Below are positions 33,004 to 42,438 of a DNA stretch of 64,000 nt, one piece after another (the stretch's first letter is position 1; each line of letters opens with the position of its first letter). This DNA is from Clostridium sp. CF012 (GTDB lineage: Bacteria; Bacillota; Clostridia; Clostridiales; Clostridiaceae): NCBI RefSeq assembly GCF_018861755.1, contig NZ_JAHLEF010000019.1, positions 24,113-88,112 on the forward strand. Reading direction: 5' to 3'. The notes below the pieces were generated by a model that saw nothing but the letters and a program-made list of their open reading frames with translations, was not told the origin of the DNA and made no database searches. The position numbers and the translations under genes are program-made.

Positions 33004-33894
33004 ATGAATAAAAAAATACTTGCAAGTGCTTTAGCACTTATTATGGTTGTAGCACTAGTTGGGTGTGGAAATAAAACAAAAAAGGTTGTGGTAGCATCAA
33101 AGCCAATGACAGAGCAATATATATTAGCAGAAATGATAACGGCTTTAATTGAAGCGAGTACTGATATAAAGGTAGAAAAGAAACTAGGTATAGGAGGGGG
33201 AACATCAAATATTCAACCAGCGATGATTAAGGGCGAAATAGACATATATCCGGAATATACAGGTACGGGTTGGCTGTTTGTACTTAAAAAAGATTTAATT
33301 AGGGATCCTGTTAAATTATATGAAGAAGTGAAAAAAGAGTACTCTACTAAATACGCTATAAAATGGCTTGGCTTATATGGTTTTAATGACACCTATGCTC
33401 TTGCAATCAAAAAATCAGTTGCAGACAAGCTAAACATAAATACTTATTCTGATTTAGCTAGCAAAAGCGATAGCTTAAAATTTGGTGCAGAGCCTGATTT
33501 CTATGAGAGAGAAGATGGATATAAAGGTATTCAAAAGGAATATGGTTTTAATTTTAAAGAAAAGCGAGAGATGGACATAGGACTTAAATATGAAGCAATA
33601 AATTCTGACAATGTAGATGTAATAAACGCTTTTTCAACAGATGCACTGCTTAAAAAATATGATATGAAGGTCCTTGTGGATGATAAGAATTTCTTTCCTT
33701 CATATTTTGCTACAACTTTAATAAGAGAAGAGACACTTAAGAAATACCCAGAACTTGAACCTGTACTTAATGAGCTCCAAGGAAGAATAAGTGATAAAGA
33801 AATGATTCAGATGAATTATTTAGTGGAAAGTGAAAAAAAAGATCCAAAAGATGTGGCAGTGGAATTTTTAAAGGGCAAAAAATTATTAAAATAG
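33004..33894 (+). CDS. Osmoprotectant substrate-binding lipoprotein (OpuC/OsmF type)
   Basis: 296 residues. A signal peptide ends in the lipobox LVGCG (Cys at about residue 21), so it is anchored outside the membrane. The OpuAC-like domain has KPMTEQYILAEMITALIE and GEIDIYPEYTGTGW, which carries the aromatic-cage tyrosines typical of quaternary-amine binding. It delivers betaine-like solutes to the permease encoded directly upstream. Ligand (betaine, carnitine, choline or other) is not decided. Confidence 0.92.
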   Translation: MNKKILASALALIMVVALVGCGNKTKKVVVASKPMTEQYILAEMITALIEASTDIKVEKKLGIGGGTSNIQPAMIKGEIDIYPEYTGTGWLFVLKKDLIRDPVKLYEEVKKEYSTKYAIKWLGLYGFNDTYALAIKKSVADKLNINTYSDLASKSDSLKFGAEPDFYEREDGYKGIQKEYGFNFKEKREMDIGLKYEAINSDNVDVINAFSTDALLKKYDMKVLVDDKNFFPSYFATTLIREETLKKYPELEPVLNELQGRISDKEMIQMNYLVESEKKDPKDVAVEFLKGKKLLK

Positions 33895-33964
33895 TAATAG
33901 AACCGCTAGTTTCTGTTCAAGCTATATTAGACCAAAAGGGTTTGTAAAGAAAGGACCAATATAA

Positions 33965-34900
33965 ATGGAACTTATTAAATTTGAAAACGTAGAAAAATGT
34001 TATGGAAACGGGATAAAAGTAATAGACAATCTGAATTTTACTATACATAGTGAGGAGTTTATAACTTTAATTGGTAAATCTGGCTGTGGAAAAACTACTA
34101 TGCTTAAACTTATAAATGGTTTAATTAAACCAGATTCAGGGAAGATATTTATAAGTGGTAAAGAGATAAGTAAGTGGGATATTATCGAACTACGACGAAG
34201 TATTGGCTATGTAATTCAGCAGATTGGTCTATTCCCACATATGAATATAGAGGATAATATAGGGTATGTGTTAAATATTAAAAAAGTATCGAAAGAAGAG
34301 AGAGTGAAGCAAGCTAAAGAATTAATTGATCTTGTTGGTCTTAGCTCGGAATATTTAAAAAAATATCCCAGAGAATTAAGCGGTGGGCAAAATCAGAGAG
34401 TTGGTGTGGCAAGAGCGCTTGCATCAAATCCGGATATAATTCTTATGGATGAACCCTTTGGTGCGGTGGATGATATAACAAGGAGAGGGCTTCAGGAAGA
34501 GATATTAAAACTTAACGAGAAGTTAAAGAAAACTCTAGTATTTGTAACTCATGATATAGATGAAGCCTTTAGATTGGGAAGTAGAATAGTACTTTTTGAT
34601 AATGGAAAAATAGTTCAACAAGGAACTAGAAAAGAAATGATATTTAACCCGAGTAATAAGTTTGTAGAAGATTTCTTTGGTACTAAAAATTTTACGGCAT
34701 ATTTAAATGTAACCCCTATAAAAGAGGTTATGATTCCAACTTTTGAACAAAAAAGTGTTCCTAGGGTCCAAGAGGAATCTTCACTTATGGAAGGAATTAA
34801 AATATTGTTTAATTATGGACTAGACAACATAGCAGTTGAAGATAACACAGGGAAAATTGTTGGGATGTTTTCACTAAAGCATATAAAAGATAGAGTTTAA
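33965..34900 (+). CDS. Osmoprotectant ABC transporter ATPase with CBS-like tail
   Basis: 311 residues. Walker A is GKSGCGKTT, signature LSGGQNQRVGVARAL, Walker B IILMDEPFGAVDD and the switch histidine in VTHDIDEA. The last ~60 residues carry one CBS-like unit (LMEGIKILFNYGLDNIAVED, GKIVGMFS), shorter than the two CBS repeats that sense ionic strength in OpuA. It follows the binding-protein gene by 70 bases with AGAAAGGACC before the ATG, and is the last gene before the terminator at 34941. Confidence 0.93.
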   Translation: MELIKFENVEKCYGNGIKVIDNLNFTIHSEEFITLIGKSGCGKTTMLKLINGLIKPDSGKIFISGKEISKWDIIELRRSIGYVIQQIGLFPHMNIEDNIGYVLNIKKVSKEERVKQAKELIDLVGLSSEYLKKYPRELSGGQNQRVGVARALASNPDIILMDEPFGAVDDITRRGLQEEILKLNEKLKKTLVFVTHDIDEAFRLGSRIVLFDNGKIVQQGTRKEMIFNPSNKFVEDFFGTKNFTAYLNVTPIKEVMIPTFEQKSVPRVQEESSLMEGIKILFNYGLDNIAVEDNTGKIVGMFSLKHIKDRV

Positions 34901-34940
34901 AGCAAATGAGAAAATGAAATGAGAATATGTTAAATTTTGA

Positions 34941-34989
34941 ACTAACAATAAGACACATAGATAATTTATCTATGTGTCTTATTGTTAGT
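34941..34989. terminator. Bidirectional terminator
   Basis: A 24-bp perfect palindrome-like stem (34941-34964 with 34966-34989) lies between the convergent ABC operon and the UPF0316 gene and overlaps neither coding region. Confidence 0.88.
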
Positions 34990-34991
34990 GT

Positions 34992-35501
34992 TTATCTTTT
35001 AATACCATAACCACCATATATAGTTTTAGTATCCATTAGTGAAATTACGGCTTTTATATGGGAATTTTTTATTAACTTTAATACTTCAGATTTTCTTTTT
35101 CTTTTAACGTGTAATATAAGCATTTTTTTATCTTCTTTTAGACCCTCAGCATCAATAAGAGTAACCCCTACATTTTCTGATCTCAATATTTTAGCTAATG
35201 TACAACCATCTTTTTCAGATACTATGGCATTTATGGTCATGAGTCCTAGTGCTAATTTATCTTCTAAAATACAACCGAAATAATTTCCAAAAGAAAATCC
35301 TAATGCGTAAACCACCATTTTAAACGGTTCTTCATTTATGCCAACAAGCACTGTACCAATGACATACAGCCATATAAGTACCTCAAAAAAGCCAATAACA
35401 GCACCATAAAATTTTTCGCCCCTAGTTATAAGCACAGTTCTAACCGTGGTTAGTGAAACCTCAATTATTTTAGCGAAAAAGATAAGGATGTAACCAAACA
35501 T
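34992..35501 (-). CDS. UPF0316/DUF2179 membrane protein
   Basis: 169 residues. Three N-terminal membrane spans (about 3-20, 28-52, 60-78; includes EVSLTTVRTVLITRG) are followed by a soluble DUF2179 domain (about 90-165) ending VISLMDTKTIYGGYGIKR. The family is widespread in Firmicutes without an assigned role. I start at ATG 35501 because GAAGGAG precedes it; a longer frame runs to 35558 without a ribosome site. Confidence 0.9.
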   Translation of the reverse strand: MFGYILIFFAKIIEVSLTTVRTVLITRGEKFYGAVIGFFEVLIWLYVIGTVLVGINEEPFKMVVYALGFSFGNYFGCILEDKLALGLMTINAIVSEKDGCTLAKILRSENVGVTLIDAEGLKEDKKMLILHVKRKRKSEVLKLIKNSHIKAVISLMDTKTIYGGYGIKR

Positions 35502-35973
35502 ACGCAACGCTCCTTCATGAAAAAATTTAATGCTTGTGCGTCTTCTAATGTATATCATGCTCTTTTAAAGAAGTTTTTACAAGCCTTATTCGTGAAAGTT
35601 AATACATATTTAACTAATATGATATTCAGTTTTAGTTAAAATATTCTGTTCTGGTTACAATAAATATTCATTCTACTACCTCGTGCAAAGCCTATTATAG
35701 TTATGTTTGCAGCTTTAGCAATACTTAGGGCCAGGGATGTTGGTGCTGAATGAGAAACTATAATTGGTATACCTGCTTTTGCTATAGGCTATTTTCTTGA
35801 ACAAAATTATAAGATGATCTGTTAATTTTATAACTAATATTATATAGCTCATTTAACAGTGGTTTTTTTATTTAAAGGTAACTAATCAAATATAAAAGTT
35901 CATAAATTATTTGAAAAATGTTAACAATTAGGTTATGATAAGTGAATATAAACTAGAATAAGAGGAGAAAAGA
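35502..35973. other. Gene-free stretch with coding debris
   Basis: About 470 bases with no intact gene. Around 35690-35820 a plus-strand reading contains ILRARDVGAE then IIGIPAFAIGYFLEQ separated by a stop, which looks like a hydrophobic transporter fragment of unknown family. The last 20 bases hold the ribosome site of the next gene. Confidence 0.45.
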
Positions 35974-37395
35974 ATGGAATTAAAAAATAACGCAAATACG
36001 AAAAAAAGGGGTTTAATTTTATTTATAGTCGTAATGGTAACATTTATGTCTACCCTAGACAGCAGTATTGTTAACGTAGCGCTGCCTATCATGGCTAAAT
36101 CTTTAAATGTTTCCTCAGGGGGCATTCAATTAGTAGTAACAAGCTATTTGATTATAATTTCAGCAACCATATTAGTTTTTGGAAGATTGGGGGATATACT
36201 TGGCAAAACAAAGGTATTTAAGTTTGGAATAGCACTATTCACACTTGGTTCACTACTTTGTGGAATATCAAGGTCATTTCCAATTTTAGTTTTGGCTAGA
36301 GTAATACAGGGAATAGGAGCTGCAGGTACTATGGCTAATAATCAAGGTATTATCACGGAAGTATTTCCAGTAAATGAAAGAGGAAAAGCACTAGGAATCA
36401 CAGGAACATTTGTGGCGCTGGGATCCTTAGTAGGGCCACCACTGGGAGGATTTATAGTAAGTGCTACCAGTTGGGAATATATATTTTTAATAAACGTACC
36501 AATAGGTTTAATAACATTATTTTATGGCATTAAGATACTTCCTAAAGGACATAAAAAAGCAAAGGGGAAAATGGACGGCCTTGGAGCATTATTGTTTATG
36601 TTTGCCATAGTTCCTCTTTTTGCAGCGCTAGGGCAAGGTCAAGAGGTTGGATTTACTCAGCCAATAATTTTGTTGGGATTTTTAATAGCAATTATTTCTT
36701 TTAGTGTGTTTATTATAGTGGAAAAGAAGCGCGAAAATCCACTATTACAACTGAAAATTTTTGAAAACAAGTTATTTTCTCTAAGTATATTTTGTGGATT
36801 TGTATCCTTTGTAGCCATATTTTGTTCAATTATTATTCAACCTTTTTATCTTCAAGATGTGCTTAGATTTTCACCAGCATCCACTGGACTCGTACTTATG
36901 ATTTTTCCTTTAATTTTGTCTGTAGTAGCACCCGCTAGTGGACATTTGTCAGATAAAATAGGTTCAGAAATTTTAACCTTTATAGGACTTTTCATTACAA
37001 GTTTGGGCTTGCTATTAATGTCAACTTTAAATGAAAAGTCTTCGATAATAAGCATGGTGATTTTTATAGCTATTATGTCTATAGGGAATGGGTTATTTCA
37101 ATCGCCTAATAATTCGCTAGTAATGTCCACAGTTCCAAAGGATAAGCTAGGTATTGCTGGAAGTGTAAATGCACTTATTAGAAATTTAGGTATGGTATGC
37201 GGAATAGCACTAGCTACTACCATTTTATATAACAGGATGAGCTATAAAATTGGTTATCATGTAACAGATTATGTTATCGGGAGGAATGATGCCTTTATTT
37301 ATGGTATGAAAATTGTATATATAACTGCAGCTGTTATTTGCATGATTGGAGCTACTTTAACCTTTTTAAGATTATATAGAAGTAAATCTAAATAA
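35974..37395 (+). CDS. DHA2-family multidrug MFS exporter (14-TM)
   Basis: 473 residues, 14 predicted spans. Motif D1 is LDSSIVNVALP, motif A is GRLGDILGKTK and motif C GSLVGPPLGGFI, together typical of EmrB/QacA proton-drug antiporters. AAGAGGAG precedes the ATG. There is no adjacent regulator gene and no EmrA-like partner, as usual in Gram-positives. Drug range unknown. Confidence 0.92.
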   Translation: MELKNNANTKKRGLILFIVVMVTFMSTLDSSIVNVALPIMAKSLNVSSGGIQLVVTSYLIIISATILVFGRLGDILGKTKVFKFGIALFTLGSLLCGISRSFPILVLARVIQGIGAAGTMANNQGIITEVFPVNERGKALGITGTFVALGSLVGPPLGGFIVSATSWEYIFLINVPIGLITLFYGIKILPKGHKKAKGKMDGLGALLFMFAIVPLFAALGQGQEVGFTQPIILLGFLIAIISFSVFIIVEKKRENPLLQLKIFENKLFSLSIFCGFVSFVAIFCSIIIQPFYLQDVLRFSPASTGLVLMIFPLILSVVAPASGHLSDKIGSEILTFIGLFITSLGLLLMSTLNEKSSIISMVIFIAIMSIGNGLFQSPNNSLVMSTVPKDKLGIAGSVNALIRNLGMVCGIALATTILYNRMSYKIGYHVTDYVIGRNDAFIYGMKIVYITAAVICMIGATLTFLRLYRSKSK

Positions 37396-37419
37396 GAAAA
37401 AATTAACAATCCTAAAATT

Positions 37420-37433
37420 TTGATTTAAATCAC
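37420..37433. promoter_or_regulatory. Palindrome TTGATTTAAATCAC, CRP/FNR-like
   Basis: TGATTTAAATCA (37421-37432) is a perfect 12-base palindrome that matches the FNR consensus TTGAT-N4-ATCAA at nine of ten fixed positions on the left-hand reading. It stands 84 bases before the cupin gene and nearly equals the site at 14250-14263. Confidence 0.45.
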
Positions 37434-37516
37434 ATCTATACCATGAGATTAAAAGTATAATTAGGGTATAGTAATTGAGTAGGAAAAAAATCATTTAAAT
37501 AAAGGAGTTTTTAATT

Positions 37517-37858
37517 ATGAAAATAGAGAAAATATCGGATAAAATAGTATATAGTGATGAAAAATTTACAAAAAGAGTTATTTTTAATGAAAACAGAGTT
37601 CTTAGTTTTGTTTTGAATTTTAGACCAGGCCAAGGAGTTCCAGCTCATAATCACGAACAAAGCGATCTTATGATTCATGTACTTGAAGGCCAAGGTGAAA
37701 TGGGTGTAGATGGTATTATGAATGTGATTTCTAAAGGTGATGTTATACATTGCAAAGGTACTGAAGTTTTTAGTTTGAAAAATAATGGAGATACTGACAT
37801 GTCATGTTTTGTAATACTTGCTCCAAATCCATCCCCAATGTATTCAAAGGAAGTATAG
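37517..37858 (+). CDS. Small single-domain cupin
   Basis: 113 residues. Cupin motif 1 is seen in GQGVPAHNHEQSDLMIHVLEG (two histidines and later acidic ligand), and motif 2 in GDVIHCKGTEVFSLKNNG. Small cupins of this kind bind a metal and often act as sensors or simple enzymes; no substrate is suggested. AAAGGAG lies before the ATG, the palindrome 37420-37433 upstream and a terminator follows. Confidence 0.85.
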   Translation: MKIEKISDKIVYSDEKFTKRVIFNENRVLSFVLNFRPGQGVPAHNHEQSDLMIHVLEGQGEMGVDGIMNVISKGDVIHCKGTEVFSLKNNGDTDMSCFVILAPNPSPMYSKEV

Positions 37859-37928
37859 TAACAACTTATTTACTCCCCTATAACTGCTAATAGTCAATAT
37901 AAATTAATTTTGAACAAACATAAAAAGT

Positions 37929-37968
37929 ATAGCCCCAAAATATATTAGTATATTTTGGGGCTATTTAA
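37929..37968. terminator. Terminator between convergent genes
   Basis: A 16-bp perfect stem (37929-37944 with 37949-37964) ends the cupin gene and faces the 3' end of the zinc-ribbon microprotein gene. Confidence 0.88.
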
Positions 37969-37983
37969 AATGAAATTATTTCA

Positions 37984-38151
37984 TCACTTAGTTTTATAAT
38001 ATTCTGATTCATTACATATGCGACATTTTGGAAGTGTATTAGTTTTATCATCTAAAATTATTTTACCTTCACAAATTTCGCAAATATAAGTATCTTTTTC
38101 AAGTTCAATTTCTAGTTTAAGTTTAAGTTTTTCATCAACTGGATGTAACAC
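37984..38151 (-). CDS. Zinc-ribbon microprotein
   Basis: 55 residues from a GTG start with AAAGGAGG seven bases upstream. A charged helix (LKLKLEIELEKD) leads to two CxxC knuckles, YICEICEGK and PKCRICNES, about 18 residues apart, which should bind one zinc. It resembles rubredoxin-like zinc ribbons found in many clostridial microproteins. Function unknown; a nucleic-acid or protein contact is possible. Too short for most ORF searches. Confidence 0.72.
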   Translation of the reverse strand: MLHPVDEKLKLKLEIELEKDTYICEICEGKIILDDKTNTLPKCRICNESEYYKTK

Positions 38152-38408
38152 AAATAAGCCTCCTTTTCTGATTATTCAACAATATCCTAAGATAATATTA
38201 ACACAAAAGGATTATATTAACAATGAAAAAACGAATTTAAATAGGATAACTGTAAAGTGCTTCTATAGTTATAATATGAACAGATAATTTACACATAAAT
38301 TTTGCAAATCAGCCATATGATTTAAGGATAGTGTAATTAACATAGATTTAGTATTTATAGTATTCTCATAGCCCCGTGACTTATCATCTACCATGGAGGA
38401 GAAAAAGC

Positions 38409-39512
38409 ATGAGAAAAACCAATGGTAAGAATGAATCAAAGTTTCAAACAGATCATAATAATTTAATTATAAAAACAAAAGTATTAACTTACTCAATATT
38501 TACGCTTATATTTATTGTCACTTCTTATTTATCTGTAGTGTTTATAGAAAAACATTTTAATGGTAAAATATCGTTTTACTGGTTTAAATCATTGTCGCCT
38601 ATTTCAGTATTAGCACTTTGCATTTTATTGTTTTTTTATTTCCTTTTAGATGCACTAAGATTTTTGTATGTTTTGAAAGCCCTAGAAATTCAAGTTACCC
38701 TTGGTTATCTTGTTAAACTGGCATTCATTAACATGTTTTTATCGAATATAACCCCCTTTGCTACTGGAGGTGCCTTTGCTCAAATATATTTCTTAAATAA
38801 AAAAGATATTTCAATTGGCGATGCTACTGCAGCAACTACAATAAAGACTGTGCTTCCTATTATTTTTTTCTTTATAACAACGCCAATAATTTTAATAGTG
38901 GATAAAAACCTTTTTAAAATACTTCCAAGCGGTAATAATTTCATTTATATTTTATCCTTAGTTTTCATATATATTTTAGCTGCTTACGGATTTTATAAAG
39001 TACTGAAAAATACAAACATTATAAAAAAAAATCTATCTAAAATATTGGATTTTTTGGAACGCAAAAAAATAATTTCAAAAACTGTGGTTAAAAAGTTCAA
39101 AAATAATAGCTTTTTAGAAATTGACATATTTGCTCTAAACATTAAAAGATTTTTAATGGGTAAGAAAAAATATATATTATTATCAATAATTTATATGACA
39201 CTATATCTTTTTATTTTATTTACCATTCCAGTTATCCTTATTAGAGGACTTAACGCTAGTATTTCAACAAGTCAAATTATGTCTCTCCAAGTTTTATTGA
39301 CTTTCGTAACATATTTTGCGCCTACTCCTGGAGCTACTGGAGTTGCTGAGGGTGGGTTTACGCTTATGTTTTCTAATTTTGTTAAAAAAAGCGATATAGT
39401 CTCTTTAACATTTTCATGGCGATTTTTCACCATGTATTTAGGTATGCTAATAGGTCTCACAATTTTTTATTTAGAAATAGTCAAAAATAAACTTGCAGAC
39501 AAAAGCATATAA
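38409..39512 (+). CDS. Lysylphosphatidylglycerol synthase TM-region / YbhN-like flippase
   Basis: 367 residues with about eight spans. The signature of the family is seen in FINMFLSNITPFATGGAFAQ and in TYFAPTPGATGVAEGGF. These proteins share the MprF flippase fold and often sit beside glycosyltransferases. I use ATG 38409, preceded by GGAGGAG; an ATG upstream at 38376 lacks one. It starts a three-gene operon with the phosphoesterase-like/GT4 fusion and DUF374 acyltransferase, suggesting movement of a glycolipid or its precursor. Confidence 0.87.
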   Translation: MRKTNGKNESKFQTDHNNLIIKTKVLTYSIFTLIFIVTSYLSVVFIEKHFNGKISFYWFKSLSPISVLALCILLFFYFLLDALRFLYVLKALEIQVTLGYLVKLAFINMFLSNITPFATGGAFAQIYFLNKKDISIGDATAATTIKTVLPIIFFFITTPIILIVDKNLFKILPSGNNFIYILSLVFIYILAAYGFYKVLKNTNIIKKNLSKILDFLERKKIISKTVVKKFKNNSFLEIDIFALNIKRFLMGKKKYILLSIIYMTLYLFILFTIPVILIRGLNASISTSQIMSLQVLLTFVTYFAPTPGATGVAEGGFTLMFSNFVKKSDIVSLTFSWRFFTMYLGMLIGLTIFYLEIVKNKLADKSI

Positions 39513-39566
39513 GCAAATTTTAGGGGCTAGTGATGAGTTAATATTCAGGAGGTTATAAGTAACTTT

Positions 39567-41780
39567 ATGAGGGGGAAAAAAAGTTTAAAGATTCTATTGT
39601 GTTTAGATATTGCGTTATTATTAATTTTTATCTTTTATAAGGGCTATTTATTTATTTTTGAAGCTGACTTTGTATCAACTAATATTAAAAACATACAAAA
39701 GTTAGATTATATAAAGGGCCATGAGAATATTTCTTTTGCCGTACTGGGGAATATAAAGAGTTCTATTGATATATTCGATAAAAAAATAGTTAGGGGAATA
39801 AATACTGATAGTGAGCTTGATTTTGTCATTTCTACAGGAAATGCTGTAATAGCAGGAGATGAAGATAAATATAGGATACTAAACAAAAGTTTAAATAAAA
39901 TAAAAATTCCAACCATTATTGGAGTAGGTGATAAAGAGATTTCAAATGGAGGCAACTCCAAATTTTATTATCATTATGGACCTTATTATTTTTCTTATAA
40001 TGTAAATGATGCTTTTTTTGTTTTTTTAGATACTACAGGAATAACATCTGAAGAATGGCAGAAAGCATGGCTAGAACAGCAGCTAAGTACTAGTGATAAG
40101 TATAAATATAAATTTGTAATTATGAATAACAGTCCCTTTGAAATTGAAAACACTAAATCACTTAATAGTGCATATTGTGATTTTTTAAGGGATACCTTTT
40201 CAAAATATAAAGTAACAGCAGTTTTCACTTCTGGTATGGAGGTTTTTGATAGTAGAAAAATTGATAATGTTAAATACTTCATAAGTGGAGGCGCTGGTGG
40301 CGCTTTACTTCTTAATAATGAAAATAGCTTCTATCACTATGTTAAAGTGATAATAAAAAATGATGAAGTAGCTTATAGTGTTATAAAGCAGAAGATGACC
40401 TCAAATTCAGCTATTTATCGTATTTTTGAAAATCTTTGGTTTTATATTCATTCAATTTTTTATTTAAACTTTTTTAAATTCATTTTAATAATATGTATAT
40501 TTATATTTTTGGGTTTAATGATTAACTATAGAGTTACCAAAAGTGTAAATTATTATAATGAATATGATGAAGTACCAGAAATTATTAAAAATAGTGAAAA
40601 ATTAAATATTGCTATGTTCACCAATAACTATTTTCCATTTATTGGTGGCGTCCCAATTTCTATTACTAGGCTCGCAAAGGGTCTTCTTAGGCAAGGCCAT
40701 AATGTGGTTTTATTTGCTCCAAAATATCCGCTTAAAACACCTGAAGATGCTAATGTTATTAGGTGCAATTTATTAATCTATTATAGAACTAAGCCTTTTA
40801 ATTTTGCTATAGTAAATATTTTTTCCTCAGGGATAGAAAAAAAATTTTTAACACAAAATTTTGATATTATTCATGTACATCACCCATTTTGGATGGGGAA
40901 AAAAGGACTTGAGCTTGGAAGGAAATATGGACTACCTGTTATTTTAACTTATCATACCAGACTTGAAAAATACGCCCATAATTTGCCGTTATTCAAGCAA
41001 ACCTTTGAAAATATAGCTTCTCATAAATTAATTCGGATATTTTCTCAAAAATGTGATGCTATAATAGCACCAACTAATTCTGCAAGTGAATATTTGGCAA
41101 ACATTGGTGTAAGTAGGGATAAAACTGTGTTGCCTACGGGAGTTGACTTTGATTTTTATGATGATATAGATATTGATGGAGTAAAACGTATAACTGAAAA
41201 ATATAAGCTGCAAAATGAAGTGGTTCTATGCTGCGTTTCTCGTTTAACGCAGGAAAAAAATATCTGCTTTTTATTAAAGGGAATTAAACGAATAAAGGAT
41301 AGTTCCAAGGTGGCTTTCAAATGCATTATTATAGGAGAGGGCCCTGAAAGTGAAAATATATTGAAAACCATAGAAGAGCAAGGGTTAAATGATACAGTAA
41401 TTCTTGTGGGGCTCGTAAGTCCTGTGGATGTTTGTATGTACTATATGGCTTCAGATATTTTTGTGTTTAGCTCGCAATCTGAAACACAGGGCATGGTAAT
41501 ATTAGAAGCGATGGCCGGGAAATGTGCTGTTGTAGCCATTCGTTCTAGTGGAATAGATGACATAATTCAGAATGAATATAATGGGTTTATGACTAAAGCT
41601 GATATAGACTTGTGGTCAGAAAAAGTTATTTATTTAATGGAGCATCCCAAAATCTTAAGTGAAATGTGTCAAAATGCCTATGACTTTTCTAAAAAGTTCT
41701 CATTAGATACAATGGCAGATAACACTGTAGAAGTATACCGCAAAGCTATAATTCATAAAAAAAGGGGTGACCTTAGATGA
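39567..41780 (+). CDS. Degenerate metallophosphoesterase domain fused to GT4 glycosyltransferase
   Basis: 737 residues. A membrane anchor (about 8-30) precedes a calcineurin-like phosphoesterase fold (about 50-290) in which the metal motifs are worn: FAVLGNI instead of a D-x-H start, STGNAV instead of G-D, VGDKE instead of G-N-H. A second span (about 300-325) leads to a GT4 domain (from about 345) with FIGGVPISITRLAKGL, HVHHPFW, TYHTRLEKY and the E-x7-E motif in SETQGMVILEA, as in diacylglycerol glucosyltransferases. AGGAGG lies 14 bases before the ATG, a long spacing. Probably makes a membrane glycolipid. Confidence 0.85.
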   Translation: MRGKKSLKILLCLDIALLLIFIFYKGYLFIFEADFVSTNIKNIQKLDYIKGHENISFAVLGNIKSSIDIFDKKIVRGINTDSELDFVISTGNAVIAGDEDKYRILNKSLNKIKIPTIIGVGDKEISNGGNSKFYYHYGPYYFSYNVNDAFFVFLDTTGITSEEWQKAWLEQQLSTSDKYKYKFVIMNNSPFEIENTKSLNSAYCDFLRDTFSKYKVTAVFTSGMEVFDSRKIDNVKYFISGGAGGALLLNNENSFYHYVKVIIKNDEVAYSVIKQKMTSNSAIYRIFENLWFYIHSIFYLNFFKFILIICIFIFLGLMINYRVTKSVNYYNEYDEVPEIIKNSEKLNIAMFTNNYFPFIGGVPISITRLAKGLLRQGHNVVLFAPKYPLKTPEDANVIRCNLLIYYRTKPFNFAIVNIFSSGIEKKFLTQNFDIIHVHHPFWMGKKGLELGRKYGLPVILTYHTRLEKYAHNLPLFKQTFENIASHKLIRIFSQKCDAIIAPTNSASEYLANIGVSRDKTVLPTGVDFDFYDDIDIDGVKRITEKYKLQNEVVLCCVSRLTQEKNICFLLKGIKRIKDSSKVAFKCIIIGEGPESENILKTIEEQGLNDTVILVGLVSPVDVCMYYMASDIFVFSSQSETQGMVILEAMAGKCAVVAIRSSGIDDIIQNEYNGFMTKADIDLWSEKVIYLMEHPKILSEMCQNAYDFSKKFSLDTMADNTVEVYRKAIIHKKRGDLR

Positions 41781-42406
41781 ATAAAATATCTGATTTTTTC
41801 GGAAAAATTATCACATTTATCTCTATTTATTATATTGAATTTGTATATAAAACTAGTAAAATAGTATCTACTGGACAATATGCACTTTTAGAAGAGGGTC
41901 ATGATGAAAAATTTATTATAGTATTTTGGCATGGGGATAGCTACTGCTTATATCCTTACCTTCGCGGACAAGGCCTCTACGTAATTACTACTAATAATGG
42001 ACGTGGAGATTATATTAATTTAATATGTAATCATTTTGGTTACAAAACAATTCGCGTACCTGATGAAAGTGAAGGTGGCAATTTTTTATTTAAAATTCGT
42101 CGTGAAATCAATGGACACAGCTGTGCTAATTTAACAATTACTCTTGATGGCCCCTTAGGGCCTTACCATGAATCGAAGCGTTTCCCCTTTATTACAGCAG
42201 TCCTTACAAAACGTAAGGTGCTTCCCCTTACAATCAATTGTAAAAAGAAAATACAATTAAAAGGAAGATGGGACAAATTCACTATTCCTCTACCTTTTAA
42301 CCAAATAGAACTTCATGTTTATGATCCACTTGAGGTGACCAAGAAAGACTTAGACAATGAAGCTATATCAATAAGGTGGAATGTCCTAAAAATAATGGAA
42401 AAATAG
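41777..42406 (+). CDS. DUF374/LPLAT-like acyltransferase
   Basis: 209 residues. The motifs FWHGDSYCLYPYLRG and LTITLDGPLGPYHESKRF correspond to the conserved HG and DGPxGP blocks of DUF374, a branch of lysophospholipid acyltransferases. It overlaps the preceding GT gene by 4 bases (ATGA), so the two are translationally coupled, and a GGGGTGACC site precedes the start. It probably acylates the glycolipid made by its neighbour. Terminator 42402-42434 follows. Confidence 0.87.
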   Translation: MNKISDFFGKIITFISIYYIEFVYKTSKIVSTGQYALLEEGHDEKFIIVFWHGDSYCLYPYLRGQGLYVITTNNGRGDYINLICNHFGYKTIRVPDESEGGNFLFKIRREINGHSCANLTITLDGPLGPYHESKRFPFITAVLTKRKVLPLTINCKKKIQLKGRWDKFTIPLPFNQIELHVYDPLEVTKKDLDNEAISIRWNVLKIMEK

Positions 42407-42434
42407 GTGCCACCCACGTGGCACCTATTTTTAT
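42402..42434 (+). terminator. Terminator of the envelope-lipid operon
   Basis: A 12-bp perfect stem (42402-42413 with 42418-42429) with a 4-base loop and T-run. The left arm overlaps the stop codon of the acyltransferase. Confidence 0.9.
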
Positions 42435-42438
42435 TCTC

